The translations under genes were made by a program, and so were the position numbers. Of a stretch of 64,000 bases of DNA, positions 9,880-18,762 are shown in pieces. The notes beneath the pieces are model-generated. The model did not search any database and was not told where the DNA came from. It was given only the letters and a program-made list of their open reading frames with translations. Every line of letters starts with the position of its first letter. Positions within the stretch are counted from its first letter, which is position 1. The DNA is from an uncultured Muribaculaceae bacterium (GTDB lineage Bacteria > Bacteroidota > Bacteroidia > Bacteroidales > Muribaculaceae), in the NCBI GenBank assembly GCA_910583675.1, contig CAJTYH010000004.1:49165-113164 (forward strand), written 5' to 3'.

Positions 9880-9888
9880 GCAAAGGTA
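9880..9888 (-). promoter_or_regulatory. Promoter -7 element for dapF-dapL
   Basis: TACCTTTGC on the minus strand matches the Bacteroidetes -7 consensus TAnnTTTG and lies 29 bases before the dapF ATG. No clear TTTG -33 box is seen at the usual distance. Confidence 0.5.
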
Positions 9889-9991
9889 AGAAATTTTCCC
9901 TGAATAAATAGTTCCCGACATGAAAATTTTTTATGGCAGAAATGAACTAATATGACTTGTGAACCATTACCGGAAGCATGGGTCAATCGTG

Positions 9992-10681
9992 TCAACGCTT
10001 CGTATTATAGTAATCCTCCACCGCCTCAAGCATGACAGCGTAATCCTTTTCTACAGCTTTTTTGCGTTTCTTGTCAGCTTTGAACCATGCTTCTATGTGA
10101 TTTACAAGCTCTGGACGGGTTTTCCCAAGTTCCTTCTTCATATAATTTAGATTGAAACCGCCACTCATGTTAAAGAAATATCGATGGGCGATTGTGTCGT
10201 TCTCCACCTGTAGGCATGTCCAAGTCGTTACTACCCATTCATTGCGTGTTACTCTCGTCACATTTACCCTGACATTCGGTACGACAATCCGGGCATGCGC
10301 TGAGCGTTTGCCGTCGGCTGCTATCCAACGTTCTGTAGCGCCTTTTTTACCAAACAGCTTGATAGCAGGAAATTGATAAACCCGCCATACTTTCAGAAGA
10401 CTGTCGGCGCGTAGAGGAAAAATGATCAAGTCCAAATCCTCGGATTTTATCTTGACCTCGGCGTTGTCGTTATCCATGAATGTAAATTCCTTATTGTACG
10501 CGCCTCCATGGTTCGCAGTCCAATATTTCTTCATCACACCGTTCAAAACCGTGCCATCATTGAGAGTAACCTGAACGGTATTAAAGGCTTTTTCCTCCTC
10601 CTTGGACAATTTCTTAGCTGAAATGCAGAATGCCATCAGTCCGAAGACAAAAACGACAAGGAATATGATCGGCTTTTTCAT
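9992..10681 (-). CDS. Exported protein of unknown function
   Basis: Protein of 229 residues that I do not recognise. A Sec signal peptide (MKKPIIFLVVFVFGLMAFCISA) shows export to the periplasm or outer membrane. The start of the mature part (residues 35-95) has a VTLNDGTVLNGVM segment that suggests a beta-rich domain. The C-terminal 60 residues are Lys-rich and probably helical. There is no lipobox and no catalytic motif. It ends 141 bases from dapF and looks monocistronic. Confidence 0.75.
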   Translation of the reverse strand: MKKPIIFLVVFVFGLMAFCISAKKLSKEEEKAFNTVQVTLNDGTVLNGVMKKYWTANHGGAYNKEFTFMDNDNAEVKIKSEDLDLIIFPLRADSLLKVWRVYQFPAIKLFGKKGATERWIAADGKRSAHARIVVPNVRVNVTRVTRNEWVVTTWTCLQVENDTIAHRYFFNMSGGFNLNYMKKELGKTRPELVNHIEAWFKADKKRKKAVEKDYAVMLEAVEDYYNTKR

Positions 10682-10927
10682 GGAAAATGATTTAAGTTAG
10701 TGTCATTCGCGAATTTACACAAATATCTTGAAACAAACAATTTTTCTGTATCGTATTATTTATTCAATGCGGATATCACCGATCATTGCGCCATCTCATT
10801 GCTTAAAGCAAAAAATCATATTGGCAAGGTAATAGAAACATTGTTTTCACGTTTATTAATCAAGGATTATCATAACGCAGGGAAGCCAAAAGCACTTTCT
10901 TGTGTTCATCAACATACCTACTTATAG

Positions 10928-11995
10928 ATGACATTTCATATACATAATGCATATGGACGGCTTGTTTGTGAACGGCTTGCTGCGTTCGCGACAATGTGCG
11001 TCCTCGTTGCGGGATGCCATATGTTCCAACTCAAGGCACAAGACGGATCAAATGCGTACAACTACCTTAATATCACCTCTTCATCACGTATCTACGGCCT
11101 TGGAGGCATAAACATCACCGCAATTGAAGACGAACTTAGCGTTACCGACCAGAACCCCGCTCTGCTTGGCCCGGAGATGGACAACCAGATACTCATAGAC
11201 TACATGCGTTATCTGGGAGAATCCAACTTTGCCGGTGTGCGCTATGCCCGTGCGGCCGGCGAACGTGCCGCATGGAGCGCCGGCATAAGATATTTCGGCT
11301 ACGGGAAAATGAATTCCACCGACGAGATGGGAAATGTAAACGGCTCCTTCTCGCCTTCCGACATCAATTTCAACGGTTCGTTCTCATACGACATCACAGA
11401 CCGTCTGCGCGGTGGCATCACCTTGAAAATGCTATATAGCAGCTATGAGGCATACTCCGCATTTGCCATAGGCACAGACCTCGGCATAAACTACTACGAT
11501 CCGGACAACGACGTTTCGCTCTCGGCTGTCATAGCCAATCTCGGAGGCCAGATCAAGCGATTCAACCAATCGTATGACCGACTGCCGATAGACCTGCGTC
11601 TCGGTATTGCCAAGATGTTCTCCGGGTTGCCTATACGTTTCTCCATCACAGCCTGGAACCTTACAAAATGGCATCTTCCATTTTACGAGACCGGCGACGG
11701 CACATCCGACGAACCATTCGTGAAAAAAGACAAATTCATGTCGAATATTTTTCGGCACCTTGTATTCGGAGTGGATTTCATACCCAATGACCGCTTCTAC
11801 ATAGCGCTCGGCTACAACTACAAGACACGCACAGACATGAGCACATATGCCCGTAGTTTCGTCTCCGGCTTCTCACTCGCTGCCGGAATGAACCTGCGAC
11901 GCTTCAATGTCGGAGTCGCCCTTGCTCAACCGCATTCCGGTGCCACGACCCTGATGCTGAACCTCAACTTGAACCTCAACGACATTCTATATTGA
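10928..11995 (+). CDS. porQ: Type IX secretion system protein PorQ
   Basis: Outer-membrane beta-barrel protein of the PorQ/PorV-like family, a component of the type IX secretion machinery of Bacteroidetes. It has 355 residues and an N-terminal signal region ending near FQLKAQ. Family-like traits are the early SSRIYGLGGINIT and DELSVTDQNPALLG segments, followed by repeated amphipathic strands (for example FYIALGYNYKTR). In Bacteroidales porQ commonly precedes cmk and ispH, as here. No protein in this window has an obvious type IX C-terminal sorting domain, so its clients lie elsewhere. Confidence 0.85.
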   Translation: MTFHIHNAYGRLVCERLAAFATMCVLVAGCHMFQLKAQDGSNAYNYLNITSSSRIYGLGGINITAIEDELSVTDQNPALLGPEMDNQILIDYMRYLGESNFAGVRYARAAGERAAWSAGIRYFGYGKMNSTDEMGNVNGSFSPSDINFNGSFSYDITDRLRGGITLKMLYSSYEAYSAFAIGTDLGINYYDPDNDVSLSAVIANLGGQIKRFNQSYDRLPIDLRLGIAKMFSGLPIRFSITAWNLTKWHLPFYETGDGTSDEPFVKKDKFMSNIFRHLVFGVDFIPNDRFYIALGYNYKTRTDMSTYARSFVSGFSLAAGMNLRRFNVGVALAQPHSGATTLMLNLNLNLNDILY

Positions 11996-12021
11996 AAAAA
12001 GAACGGGGGAAGGGAAAAACA

Positions 12022-12723
12022 ATGGATAAAAACGACAAGAAAATAATCATCGCCATCGACGGATATTCCTCGTCGGGCAAAAGTACAATGGCAAAATCAC
12101 TTGCCAAGGCCATAGGATACAAGTATGTGGATACCGGTGCAATGTATCGTGCCGTCACCCTCTATGCCATGCGCCACGGCATGATCGGCAAAGACCATGT
12201 CGCAAATGCCCAAGCCATAGAGGCGGCACTTCCGGATATAAACATCACCTTCATGCTGATGCCGGACGGCACCCAGCACACCATGCTCAACGGAGAGGAT
12301 GTGGAGACGCTCATACGCCGGATGGACGTATCAGACAACGTGTCGCCCGTGTCCGCCATACCCGCCGTGCGCCGCAATCTGGTGAGCAAGCAACAGGCAT
12401 TCGGAACCGAACGCGGCATTGTGATGGACGGCCGCGACATCGGCACGACCGTATTCCCCGACGCCGAACTCAAGATTTTCGTAAACGCCCCGGCTGCCAC
12501 CCGTGCCATGCGTCGCGTAAAGGAACTTCAGGAGAAAGGCATCCCGGCATCCTACGACGAAGTGCTTGCCAACGTGGAAAGCCGCGACCATCAGGACGAG
12601 ACAAGAGCAGAAAGCCCGTTGCGCCGTGCCGAGGATGCCGTGGATCTTGACAATTCCGACCTCACTCTGGAGGAACAGGATGCCATCCTCGTCAGGCTTT
12701 ACAAGGAGCGTATATCCCGTTGA
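12022..12723 (+). CDS. cmk: Cytidylate kinase
   Basis: Phosphorylates CMP and dCMP with ATP. The P-loop is GYSSSGKSTMAKSLA, followed by the nucleotide-monophosphate-binding segment VDTGAMYRAVTLY and the MDGRDIGTTVFPDA motif typical of Cmk. The ATG at 12022 is preferred over an in-frame TTG 30 bases upstream because a purine-rich ribosome-binding region (GGGGGAAGGG) precedes it; this gives 233 residues, normal for the family. It starts 26 bases after the porQ stop and is probably co-transcribed. Confidence 0.95.
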   Translation: MDKNDKKIIIAIDGYSSSGKSTMAKSLAKAIGYKYVDTGAMYRAVTLYAMRHGMIGKDHVANAQAIEAALPDINITFMLMPDGTQHTMLNGEDVETLIRRMDVSDNVSPVSAIPAVRRNLVSKQQAFGTERGIVMDGRDIGTTVFPDAELKIFVNAPAATRAMRRVKELQEKGIPASYDEVLANVESRDHQDETRAESPLRRAEDAVDLDNSDLTLEEQDAILVRLYKERISR

Positions 12724-12792
12724 TGCCATACCACAGTTCCCTATCTCCTACTGCACAATCTCAACTTTCCATCATAATCACAGACACCTCAT

Positions 12793-13671
12793 ATGCGAGT
12801 TGAAATAGACAAGGATTCAGGCTTCTGCTTCGGTGTTGTCACAGCCATAACCAAGGCGGAAGAAGAACTTGAAAAGTCGGGTACACTCTTTTGCCTGGGC
12901 GACATAGTGCACAACAGCGACGAGGTGCAACGCCTCGCCCAAAAGGGACTGACCGTAATAACCCATTCCGATCTGAAAAACCTGCACAACGTGAAAGTGC
13001 TGCTGCGTGCCCATGGCGAACCTCCATCCACATATGATACGGCACGCAAGAACGGAGTTGAAATAATAGATGCCACCTGTCCGGTGGTACTACGTCTGCA
13101 GCAACGGATCAAGAAGAGTTTCAGTGCCGACGAGACCGAACGGCCACAGATCGTGATCTACGGTAAGAAAGGCCATGCGGAGGTAAACGGACTGGTAGGA
13201 CAGACCTGCGGAGAAGCCATAGTGGTGGAAAGCATTGACGAGCTTGACAAGATAGACTTCACGCGGCCTATAGCTCTATATTCCCAGACGACCAAATCAC
13301 TTGACGGTTTCCGTCAAGTGATAGAGCGCATAAAGGAGCGCATGACACCGGGAGTGAAATTCGAGAGCTTCGACACCATCTGTCGCCAAGTTGCGAACAG
13401 GGTGGATAAAATACGTCGGTTCGCAAGCAGCCACAATGTAGTACTGTTCGTAGCCGGCAAGAAAAGCAGCAACGGAAAAGTGCTGTATGCAAACTGCCTT
13501 GAGGAGAATCCAAGGACATATCTGATAAGCAATGCATCCGAGATCGATCCTGCCTGGCTTTCAGGCGCAGAAACCGTAGGCATCTGCGGTGCCACCTCCA
13601 CCCCACGCTGGCTTATGGAGGAGGTGCGGGACAGGATAGAGGACATGCACATTGAAAATACCCCAGATTGA
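12793..13671 (+). CDS. ispH: 4-hydroxy-3-methylbut-2-enyl diphosphate reductase
   Basis: Last step of the MEP isoprenoid pathway, making IPP and DMAPP through an iron-sulfur cluster. The three cluster cysteines fall at exactly the positions known from the E. coli enzyme: Cys12 (DSGFCFGVV), Cys96 (DATCPVV) and Cys197 (DTICRQVANR). The length of 292 residues is that of a single-domain IspH with no fused S1 domain. It follows cmk by 69 bases. Confidence 0.96.
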   Translation: MRVEIDKDSGFCFGVVTAITKAEEELEKSGTLFCLGDIVHNSDEVQRLAQKGLTVITHSDLKNLHNVKVLLRAHGEPPSTYDTARKNGVEIIDATCPVVLRLQQRIKKSFSADETERPQIVIYGKKGHAEVNGLVGQTCGEAIVVESIDELDKIDFTRPIALYSQTTKSLDGFRQVIERIKERMTPGVKFESFDTICRQVANRVDKIRRFASSHNVVLFVAGKKSSNGKVLYANCLEENPRTYLISNASEIDPAWLSGAETVGICGATSTPRWLMEEVRDRIEDMHIENTPD

Positions 13672-13678
13672 TACCGGG

Positions 13679-14182
13679 ATGGACAACTTTGTAGCAATCG
13701 ACGTAGAAACGGCCAACAACCACCCAGAGAGCATCTGTGCCATAGGGGCAGTGAAAGTGGTTTCAGGAACGATCGCAGACAGGTTCTATGAACTCGTAAA
13801 ACCGGAACCCGAATACTATTTCCGTCATTTTACCGAAAACATCCATGGTATCAGCCGTCAGATGACCGAAGACTCCCCTACGTTCGACGTGGTGTGGCAC
13901 CGCTTAAGCCCCATGATCGGCAAACTCCCGTTGGTCGCCCACAACAAGGCTTTTGACGAGAAATGCATAAGAGCCGCCCACAGGGTATACCGCATGGACT
14001 ACCCCGATTATCCTTTCCTGTGCACGCTGATGACTGCACGCCGCACCATACCGCGCACCCTATGCCCGTCATTCTCCCTTCCGTGCCTCTGCGACTTTCT
14101 GGGCATACCCTTCTATAATCATCATAATGCGCTCGCCGACGCAGAGGCATGCGCGAAAATAGCAATGGCACTAATAAAATGA
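13679..14182 (+). CDS. DEDDh 3'-5' exonuclease (DNA polymerase III epsilon-like)
   Basis: Small (167 residues) stand-alone exonuclease domain of the RNase T / DnaQ superfamily. The metal-binding residues are visible: the D-x-E of AIDVETAN at the N-terminus, the Asp of AHNKAFDEKC, and the final His and Asp of HHNALADAEACA. The ATG at 13679 lies 7 bases after the ispH stop; an in-frame TTG further up would overlap ispH. The stop overlaps the next start in an ATGA, implying translational coupling. It may take part in repair or RNA trimming; the substrate cannot be told from sequence. Confidence 0.87.
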   Translation: MDNFVAIDVETANNHPESICAIGAVKVVSGTIADRFYELVKPEPEYYFRHFTENIHGISRQMTEDSPTFDVVWHRLSPMIGKLPLVAHNKAFDEKCIRAAHRVYRMDYPDYPFLCTLMTARRTIPRTLCPSFSLPCLCDFLGIPFYNHHNALADAEACAKIAMALIK

Positions 14183-14508
14183 TACTACCATACCACCACA
14201 TATCGGCCAAAACGCTGCTGATAGCCGGCATATTATCACTATACATGGCCTCCATCGGATGCTCCGACAACAGGGAGACAAAGGAAAACATCGACGGAGC
14301 ATCCCGTATGGGACATGAACGCGCACTTGAACTGAAAGCCACTACCACGCTTGACACCTTGCGGATAGAGTCAATTTTGATCGACGTGCGCGAGCGTGAG
14401 CACCGGCTCCGAGCAAAAGGCCATGATCGCATAGCCGACGCTTACATAAAAGCCTTCCTCTCAACACTTGACTCCGTAAATCCATCCCTTGCCGCAGAAC
14501 TTCGATAA
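14179..14508 (+). CDS. Small putative lipoprotein, unknown
   Basis: Protein of 109 residues with an N-terminal hydrophobic segment ending in a loose lipobox (MASIGC), followed by a charged, mostly helical region. I do not recognise a family. The start is set at the ATG within the ATGA overlap with the exonuclease stop, which replaces a longer in-frame start inside that gene. Its tight coupling suggests it belongs to the same operon. Confidence 0.65.
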   Translation: MILPYHHISAKTLLIAGILSLYMASIGCSDNRETKENIDGASRMGHERALELKATTTLDTLRIESILIDVREREHRLRAKGHDRIADAYIKAFLSTLDSVNPSLAAELR

Positions 14509-14572
14509 GCAACGACAGGACATCCTCACCTCGCATTTTTTTGATCAGAATAATCCTATCCTTTTATTCCAT

Positions 14573-15511
14573 ATGACCGTAAACCTGAGAATACATATGA
14601 TAAGCGCACTTGCATGCCTACCCCTCATGGCATGCAACAACGACATTTTTGTCGAAGACAGCTCTCCATCGCAGAATGAAGTGGAAATAGAGGGGGACGG
14701 AGGCACATGCTCCATCGAAATAAAAACCAAAGCGCTCAAAGACATATATGTAAGTTCCGGCGACAGCTACAATACGCAGACAACCTACTATGACCGGCAA
14801 GGCAACCCCTTGGAGGACAACTACACTATAACCGAATTGGGAAGCATCAACTACAGTTCCATGTGGGTGTTGTTGGATGTAGACATAGATGGCAACAGGC
14901 TTACCATCCGTTCCACCGAGAACTCGTCGCGAACCGAACAGAATATCTACATATCCCTTGATTACGGACATGTGGTCGAGAACATCAAGGTGAACATGCT
15001 ACCTGGCAAACCCATGGAAACCGAATATCTGATTTTCGCCGAAAATCACCTTAATGTGACACCAATCTCAAAGATAGAAAGCACTGCCCAAAGCATGCAC
15101 AACAACACCTCAATCACCCAAAGAATTGAATTCCACCCATATCTCGAAAAAGAAGGAATCGCCCTCCTTGATCACGAAAACCCACAGATAAACAGCCTTG
15201 AGGTAAAGACTTCACTGCCTACATACATCAACGGAAGGTGGATAATGGACGACGGTGAGCAACATGCCATGTCCCTAGGCCAAAGCCACCGCTATTTCCC
15301 GAAAGGACTTCAACGAGACCTTACGGTATCAGTGGAAGTAGCGCCATACACAAATCTACGAGCCGTATGCGGAGTAGAATATTCTTCAATTACGGTACCT
15401 TTCTTTGCAAGTTTCATCAATCCGGTATCAGGTCGTACATTTCTCGAAACCGGCGTATGCACCGTTTCCGAACCTGTAGGATACAGAATACATACCGAAG
15501 AATATGAATAA
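14573..15511 (+). CDS. Putative surface lipoprotein with a BACON-like region
   Basis: Lipoprotein of about 312 residues. The start is placed at MTVNLRIHMISALACLPL because it gives a signal peptide with a lipobox (LPLMAC); the longer in-frame start overlaps the preceding gene and would bury the signal. The mature N-terminal 110 residues (NEVEIEGDGGTCSIEIK to VVENIKVNM) resemble the seven-strand pattern of BACON domains, which is an inference only. The rest is beta-rich and unrecognised. The stop overlaps the start of the PagL-like gene by 8 bases. Confidence 0.65.
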   Translation: MTVNLRIHMISALACLPLMACNNDIFVEDSSPSQNEVEIEGDGGTCSIEIKTKALKDIYVSSGDSYNTQTTYYDRQGNPLEDNYTITELGSINYSSMWVLLDVDIDGNRLTIRSTENSSRTEQNIYISLDYGHVVENIKVNMLPGKPMETEYLIFAENHLNVTPISKIESTAQSMHNNTSITQRIEFHPYLEKEGIALLDHENPQINSLEVKTSLPTYINGRWIMDDGEQHAMSLGQSHRYFPKGLQRDLTVSVEVAPYTNLRAVCGVEYSSITVPFFASFINPVSGRTFLETGVCTVSEPVGYRIHTEEYE

Positions 15512-16691
15512 CACGATTTTGAGGCTCGTTTCCGTGACAGCCCTTTTACTTGCCATATTCACGGCCAAACCTGGCACCATTCCGGATGCCTTTTCCGGTA
15601 GGTTGCAATGGCGTGCAAGGGTCTCCATGTCCCCTGCATACGTCCCGGGGACCAACACTTTCCTCAAGGGAGAAAACCCCAACCGGAAAGCCATCCACGG
15701 CAACCTATCCGCAAACATGTCTTGCGATTTCAGTTTTAATCCGGAATCCCGCGAAGGGATGTTGTATCCCGGTCTCTACCAAGGACTCGGCATAGGCGTA
15801 AATTCGTTCTTCGCAGAAAAGCTACTGGGCACACCAGTATCCCTATTCCTGTATCAGGGAGCGCCAATAATTCATTTCACCAGGAATTTCTGGCTCGGAT
15901 ACGAATGGGAATTCGGTGCCGCCATGGGCTGGAAACATGAAAATGAAGTCATCCCCATATACAACTTTGCCGTAAGCACCTCCGTAACAGCTCACATCAG
16001 AGCGGCATTCAAACTGCATTACCGCCTGTCAGACCGGCTGACCATGTCTGCCGGAATTGCTGCTACACACTTCTCAAACGGCAATACCTCATGGCCCAAC
16101 AAAGGTGTGAATACGATAGGGGCGACACTGTCACTCGCCTACATGTTCAATCCATACGACGACTACAGCAAGCCATCCGAGGAACTGACAGAGGAGGCCG
16201 ACCGTGGAAAATGGTTCTACGACATAACCGCTTACGGCGCATGGAGGAAACGCGCCGTCAATATAAACGACGAACGCCAGATGTGTCCCGGACGCTTCGG
16301 AGTGGCAGGATTACAATTCGCTCCTATGCGCAAACTCAACAGATGGGTCGCTGTAGGCCCTTCGCTTGACCTGCAATTCGATGAAAGCGCCGGATTGGAA
16401 CCATATTGGGTACAATGGACGACCGGGGAGGATATCAAGTTCTACAGGCCACCATTCAGAAAACAGATAAGCATGGGAATTTCTGCGCACGCTGAGCTCA
16501 CGATGCCTATTTTCGCCGTAAATGCCGGATTAGGATACGAATTCATCAGCCCGGTAGGAAACCAAAGATTCTACCAGTCGTTGACATTGAAGACATTCAT
16601 AATGCGCAATCTTTACCTCAATGTCGGATACCGCTTAGGCGACTTCAAGCGTCCCCAGAACCTCATGCTCGGTCTTGGCATACGGCTCTGA
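15504..16691 (+). CDS. PagL-like acyloxyacyl hydrolase family outer-membrane protein
   Basis: Outer-membrane beta-barrel related to PagL, the lipid A 3-O-deacylase family. It has 395 residues with a signal peptide. Family signs are the LYQGLGIGVNSFF strand, WLGYEWEFGAAMGWKH, and the catalytic HxSN motif at THFSNGNTSWPNKG (His189, Ser191). In PagL a Glu lies 14 residues after the His; here that position is Asn203, so the classical Ser-His-Glu triad is incomplete. A C-terminal extension of about 150 residues also has barrel-like strands ending in GLGIRL. It could be a diverged lipase or a structural relative; activity on lipid A is not assured. Confidence 0.75.
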   Translation: MNNTILRLVSVTALLLAIFTAKPGTIPDAFSGRLQWRARVSMSPAYVPGTNTFLKGENPNRKAIHGNLSANMSCDFSFNPESREGMLYPGLYQGLGIGVNSFFAEKLLGTPVSLFLYQGAPIIHFTRNFWLGYEWEFGAAMGWKHENEVIPIYNFAVSTSVTAHIRAAFKLHYRLSDRLTMSAGIAATHFSNGNTSWPNKGVNTIGATLSLAYMFNPYDDYSKPSEELTEEADRGKWFYDITAYGAWRKRAVNINDERQMCPGRFGVAGLQFAPMRKLNRWVAVGPSLDLQFDESAGLEPYWVQWTTGEDIKFYRPPFRKQISMGISAHAELTMPIFAVNAGLGYEFISPVGNQRFYQSLTLKTFIMRNLYLNVGYRLGDFKRPQNLMLGLGIRL

Positions 16692-16696
16692 AAACA

Positions 16697-16754
16697 GTGA
16701 TGAGGCGTGTCAATGGTTTCATCATATGGCACACCTCATCACAAATCTTTTTTA
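16697..16754 (+). terminator. Intrinsic terminator after the PagL-like gene
   Basis: A 15-bp stem (16697-16711 with 16728-16742, one mismatch and one wobble) is followed closely by a TCTTTTTTA tract. It begins 5 bases after the PagL-like stop and also lies just past the end of the convergent ridA. Confidence 0.8.
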
Positions 16755-16760
16755 TCCTTG

Positions 16761-17135
16761 TCAGCGTACTGCAATCACTTCGATCTCAACAAGCACCTGC
16801 TTGGGAAGTTCACGCACAGCCACTGCCGAACGCGCAGGGAAAGGTGCCGTAAAAACCTCGGCATACACCTCATTCATAGGTGCGAAGTTTGCCATGTCTG
16901 AAAGGAAAACAGTGGTTTTCACAACGTTATCCACACTGAGACCAGCCTCGGCAAGTATAGCTTTTACATTGGCAAGCGATTGTGCCGTCTGCGCGGTTAT
17001 CCCCTCAGGAATTTCACCGGTTGCCGGATTTACGGGAATCTGCCCGGAAACGAATACAAAAGAACCTGTGTCAATGGCCTGACTGTAAGGGCCGATAGCT
17101 CCGGGAGCCTTCGTTGTAGCGATTTGAGTTTTCAT
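16761..17135 (-). CDS. ridA: RidA family 2-iminobutanoate/2-iminopropanoate deaminase
   Basis: Trimeric enzyme that hydrolyses reactive enamines/imines released by PLP dehydratases. The 124-residue protein aligns end to end with RidA, including APGAIGPYSQA, FVFVSGQIP and FPARSAVAV, where the substrate-binding Arg is retained, and VEIEVIAV. It is 10 bases downstream of the YihY-type gene on the same strand and is probably co-transcribed, though no functional link is obvious. Confidence 0.93.
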   Translation of the reverse strand: MKTQIATTKAPGAIGPYSQAIDTGSFVFVSGQIPVNPATGEIPEGITAQTAQSLANVKAILAEAGLSVDNVVKTTVFLSDMANFAPMNEVYAEVFTAPFPARSAVAVRELPKQVLVEIEVIAVR

Positions 17136-17145
17136 CTCTATGGTT

Positions 17146-18567
17146 TTAAAATAATTTATGATTGGTCTTGGAACCTATTTTCAATTTGGACAGAAGAATC
17201 TTTGAACCGGCCGCGATGCACTCCTCACGCATCTCCACCACGGCATCGCTCAATTCCTGGAAGCGGTCGTTGAACTGCGGAATAAAGTTGGCCGACCCGA
17301 TGGATCCCAGGCGCTCAAGCACCATGCCTATGGTAATCTTTGACGGGTCGATTGCCGGTGCCAGTCCGGCCTCATCCTCGTTGTGGGTTACCACCACCTT
17401 CTGTAGCAATCCTGCATCTATCAGCTTATGCGCCGCATCGTTCACCAAAGTTATCGGCAGACCATATTCCACGGCCATCTGATGCGGCGTAAGAGGCGGT
17501 TTCTCGTCATTGAACCGGTCTACCGCCACTGTCATCACAGCCAACGTCAGACGCCATTTGTAGTTCGCCGAAATGCGGTTTACTTCATTCGTGAAACTGA
17601 ATTCGAATATGTTTTGTGACGAGAAACACAACACGGCTCCCGCAAGGGTTATAAGCCACACGAATTGAAGCCATATAAGAAGCAAAGGAAGGAAAGCAAA
17701 CGAGCCATAGATGGCATTGTAGCGTGTAACATAAATCTGTCCTGACAGGAACAGCCACTGGAGAATGGAATACGCGGTTCCTGCCATTATACCGGCGATA
17801 AATGCATTCTTGAACTTCACCTTAGTATTGGGGATCAGCATATAAGTACCGGTAAAAAACAACCAGACAAGCACGAGCGACGCAAAGTCAAGCAAAAGCT
17901 TTATCACAGGAGACAGGAATCCATACGGCAGTATGGCCTCTATGGTACTCGACATGAACACGAGTATACCGCTCGAACATATCATCAGAATAGGCAGAAT
18001 CAGCACTATAGCCGAATAATCCGTGAGCTTGCGCCATATGCTGCGTCCCTGTTTGATGCCCCATATGGTATTGAAGCAATCCTCCACATTTCCGATAAGC
18101 GAAATGAGCGTCCAGAGAAGGAAGACAATGCCGATGCCCACGAAAATGCCCTCCGAAGACTGTGCCAGATACGAATCCACGAAAGTAAAAGCCTTGGACA
18201 ACGCTTCCTTTTGAGCAGGAAAACTATTGAACAACTGGGACTGCAAGATGTTCTGAAAACCAAATCCGCGTCCTATCGCGAACACAAGCGCCAAAGCAGG
18301 TACTATCGCCAACAAAGTCTGATAAGTCAGGTAGCCTGCACGCATCTGCAGATCCGAGTTAAAGAAAGACCTTACCGAAAGATTGAGTGTCTTGACGACA
18401 TCCACCTTGAACGACCGGCGGGTATCGCTCCAGACGCCGTCTATCATATACCTGTACCATCTCATTCCCTTGGCTATCATGCGGCTGAGGAATGAGATCC
18501 TTATCCCATCCCCTTTCGCTCCTGTCTCAGGCGTCCGGCTTTCATTCTTAGAATTGCTCTTCCTCAT
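17146..18567 (-). CDS. YihY/BrkB family inner-membrane protein
   Basis: Multi-spanning membrane protein of the YihY (formerly ribonuclease BN-like) family, 473 residues. Six hydrophobic segments lie roughly between residues 80 and 330, with the family's LTYQTLLAIVPALALVFA and FLLWTLISLIGNVEDCFNTI segments. The C-terminal 140 residues are soluble and contain a winged-helix-like stretch (PPLTPHQMAVEYGLP). The older tRNA-processing annotation for this family is not supported by known biochemistry; transport or envelope function is more likely. Confidence 0.88.
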   Translation of the reverse strand: MRKSNSKNESRTPETGAKGDGIRISFLSRMIAKGMRWYRYMIDGVWSDTRRSFKVDVVKTLNLSVRSFFNSDLQMRAGYLTYQTLLAIVPALALVFAIGRGFGFQNILQSQLFNSFPAQKEALSKAFTFVDSYLAQSSEGIFVGIGIVFLLWTLISLIGNVEDCFNTIWGIKQGRSIWRKLTDYSAIVLILPILMICSSGILVFMSSTIEAILPYGFLSPVIKLLLDFASLVLVWLFFTGTYMLIPNTKVKFKNAFIAGIMAGTAYSILQWLFLSGQIYVTRYNAIYGSFAFLPLLLIWLQFVWLITLAGAVLCFSSQNIFEFSFTNEVNRISANYKWRLTLAVMTVAVDRFNDEKPPLTPHQMAVEYGLPITLVNDAAHKLIDAGLLQKVVVTHNEDEAGLAPAIDPSKITIGMVLERLGSIGSANFIPQFNDRFQELSDAVVEMREECIAAGSKILLSKLKIGSKTNHKLF

Positions 18568-18603
18568 ATTCAGTACGTGGCATATGCCATGCCCCCAGCC
18601 ATG

Positions 18604-18612
18604 GCAAAGTTA
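18604..18612 (-). promoter_or_regulatory. Promoter -7 element for the YihY-ridA pair
   Basis: TAACTTTGC on the minus strand matches the Bacteroidetes -7 box, 37 bases before the ATG. The -33 box is not clear. Confidence 0.45.
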
Positions 18613-18690
18613 GTAAAATGTCATCAAACCACCTCTTCCCTTGTATCATTTTTAATCCTTTGTCAATCTCACCTATTATCGAAAACGCTT

Positions 18691-18735
18691 CGTTCCCTTT
18701 GTAAGTTCGATCAGATACGACTTACAAAGGGAACG
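18691..18735 (-). terminator. Long perfect hairpin after the alpha-amylase gene
   Basis: A perfect 16-bp inverted repeat (18691-18706 with 18720-18735) with a 13-base loop lies 27 bases beyond the amylase stop. The only T-rich stretch on the minus strand begins several bases after the stem, so termination efficiency is uncertain. Confidence 0.6.
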
Positions 18736-18762
18736 AAAATCCTCTTTCCGATATTTATAAAA

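Noticed and set aside
10700..10927. Small forward open frame of 75 codons ending at the porQ start
   Set aside because: No recognisable domain or clear ribosome-binding site, in an AT-rich intergenic region. More likely the porQ leader.
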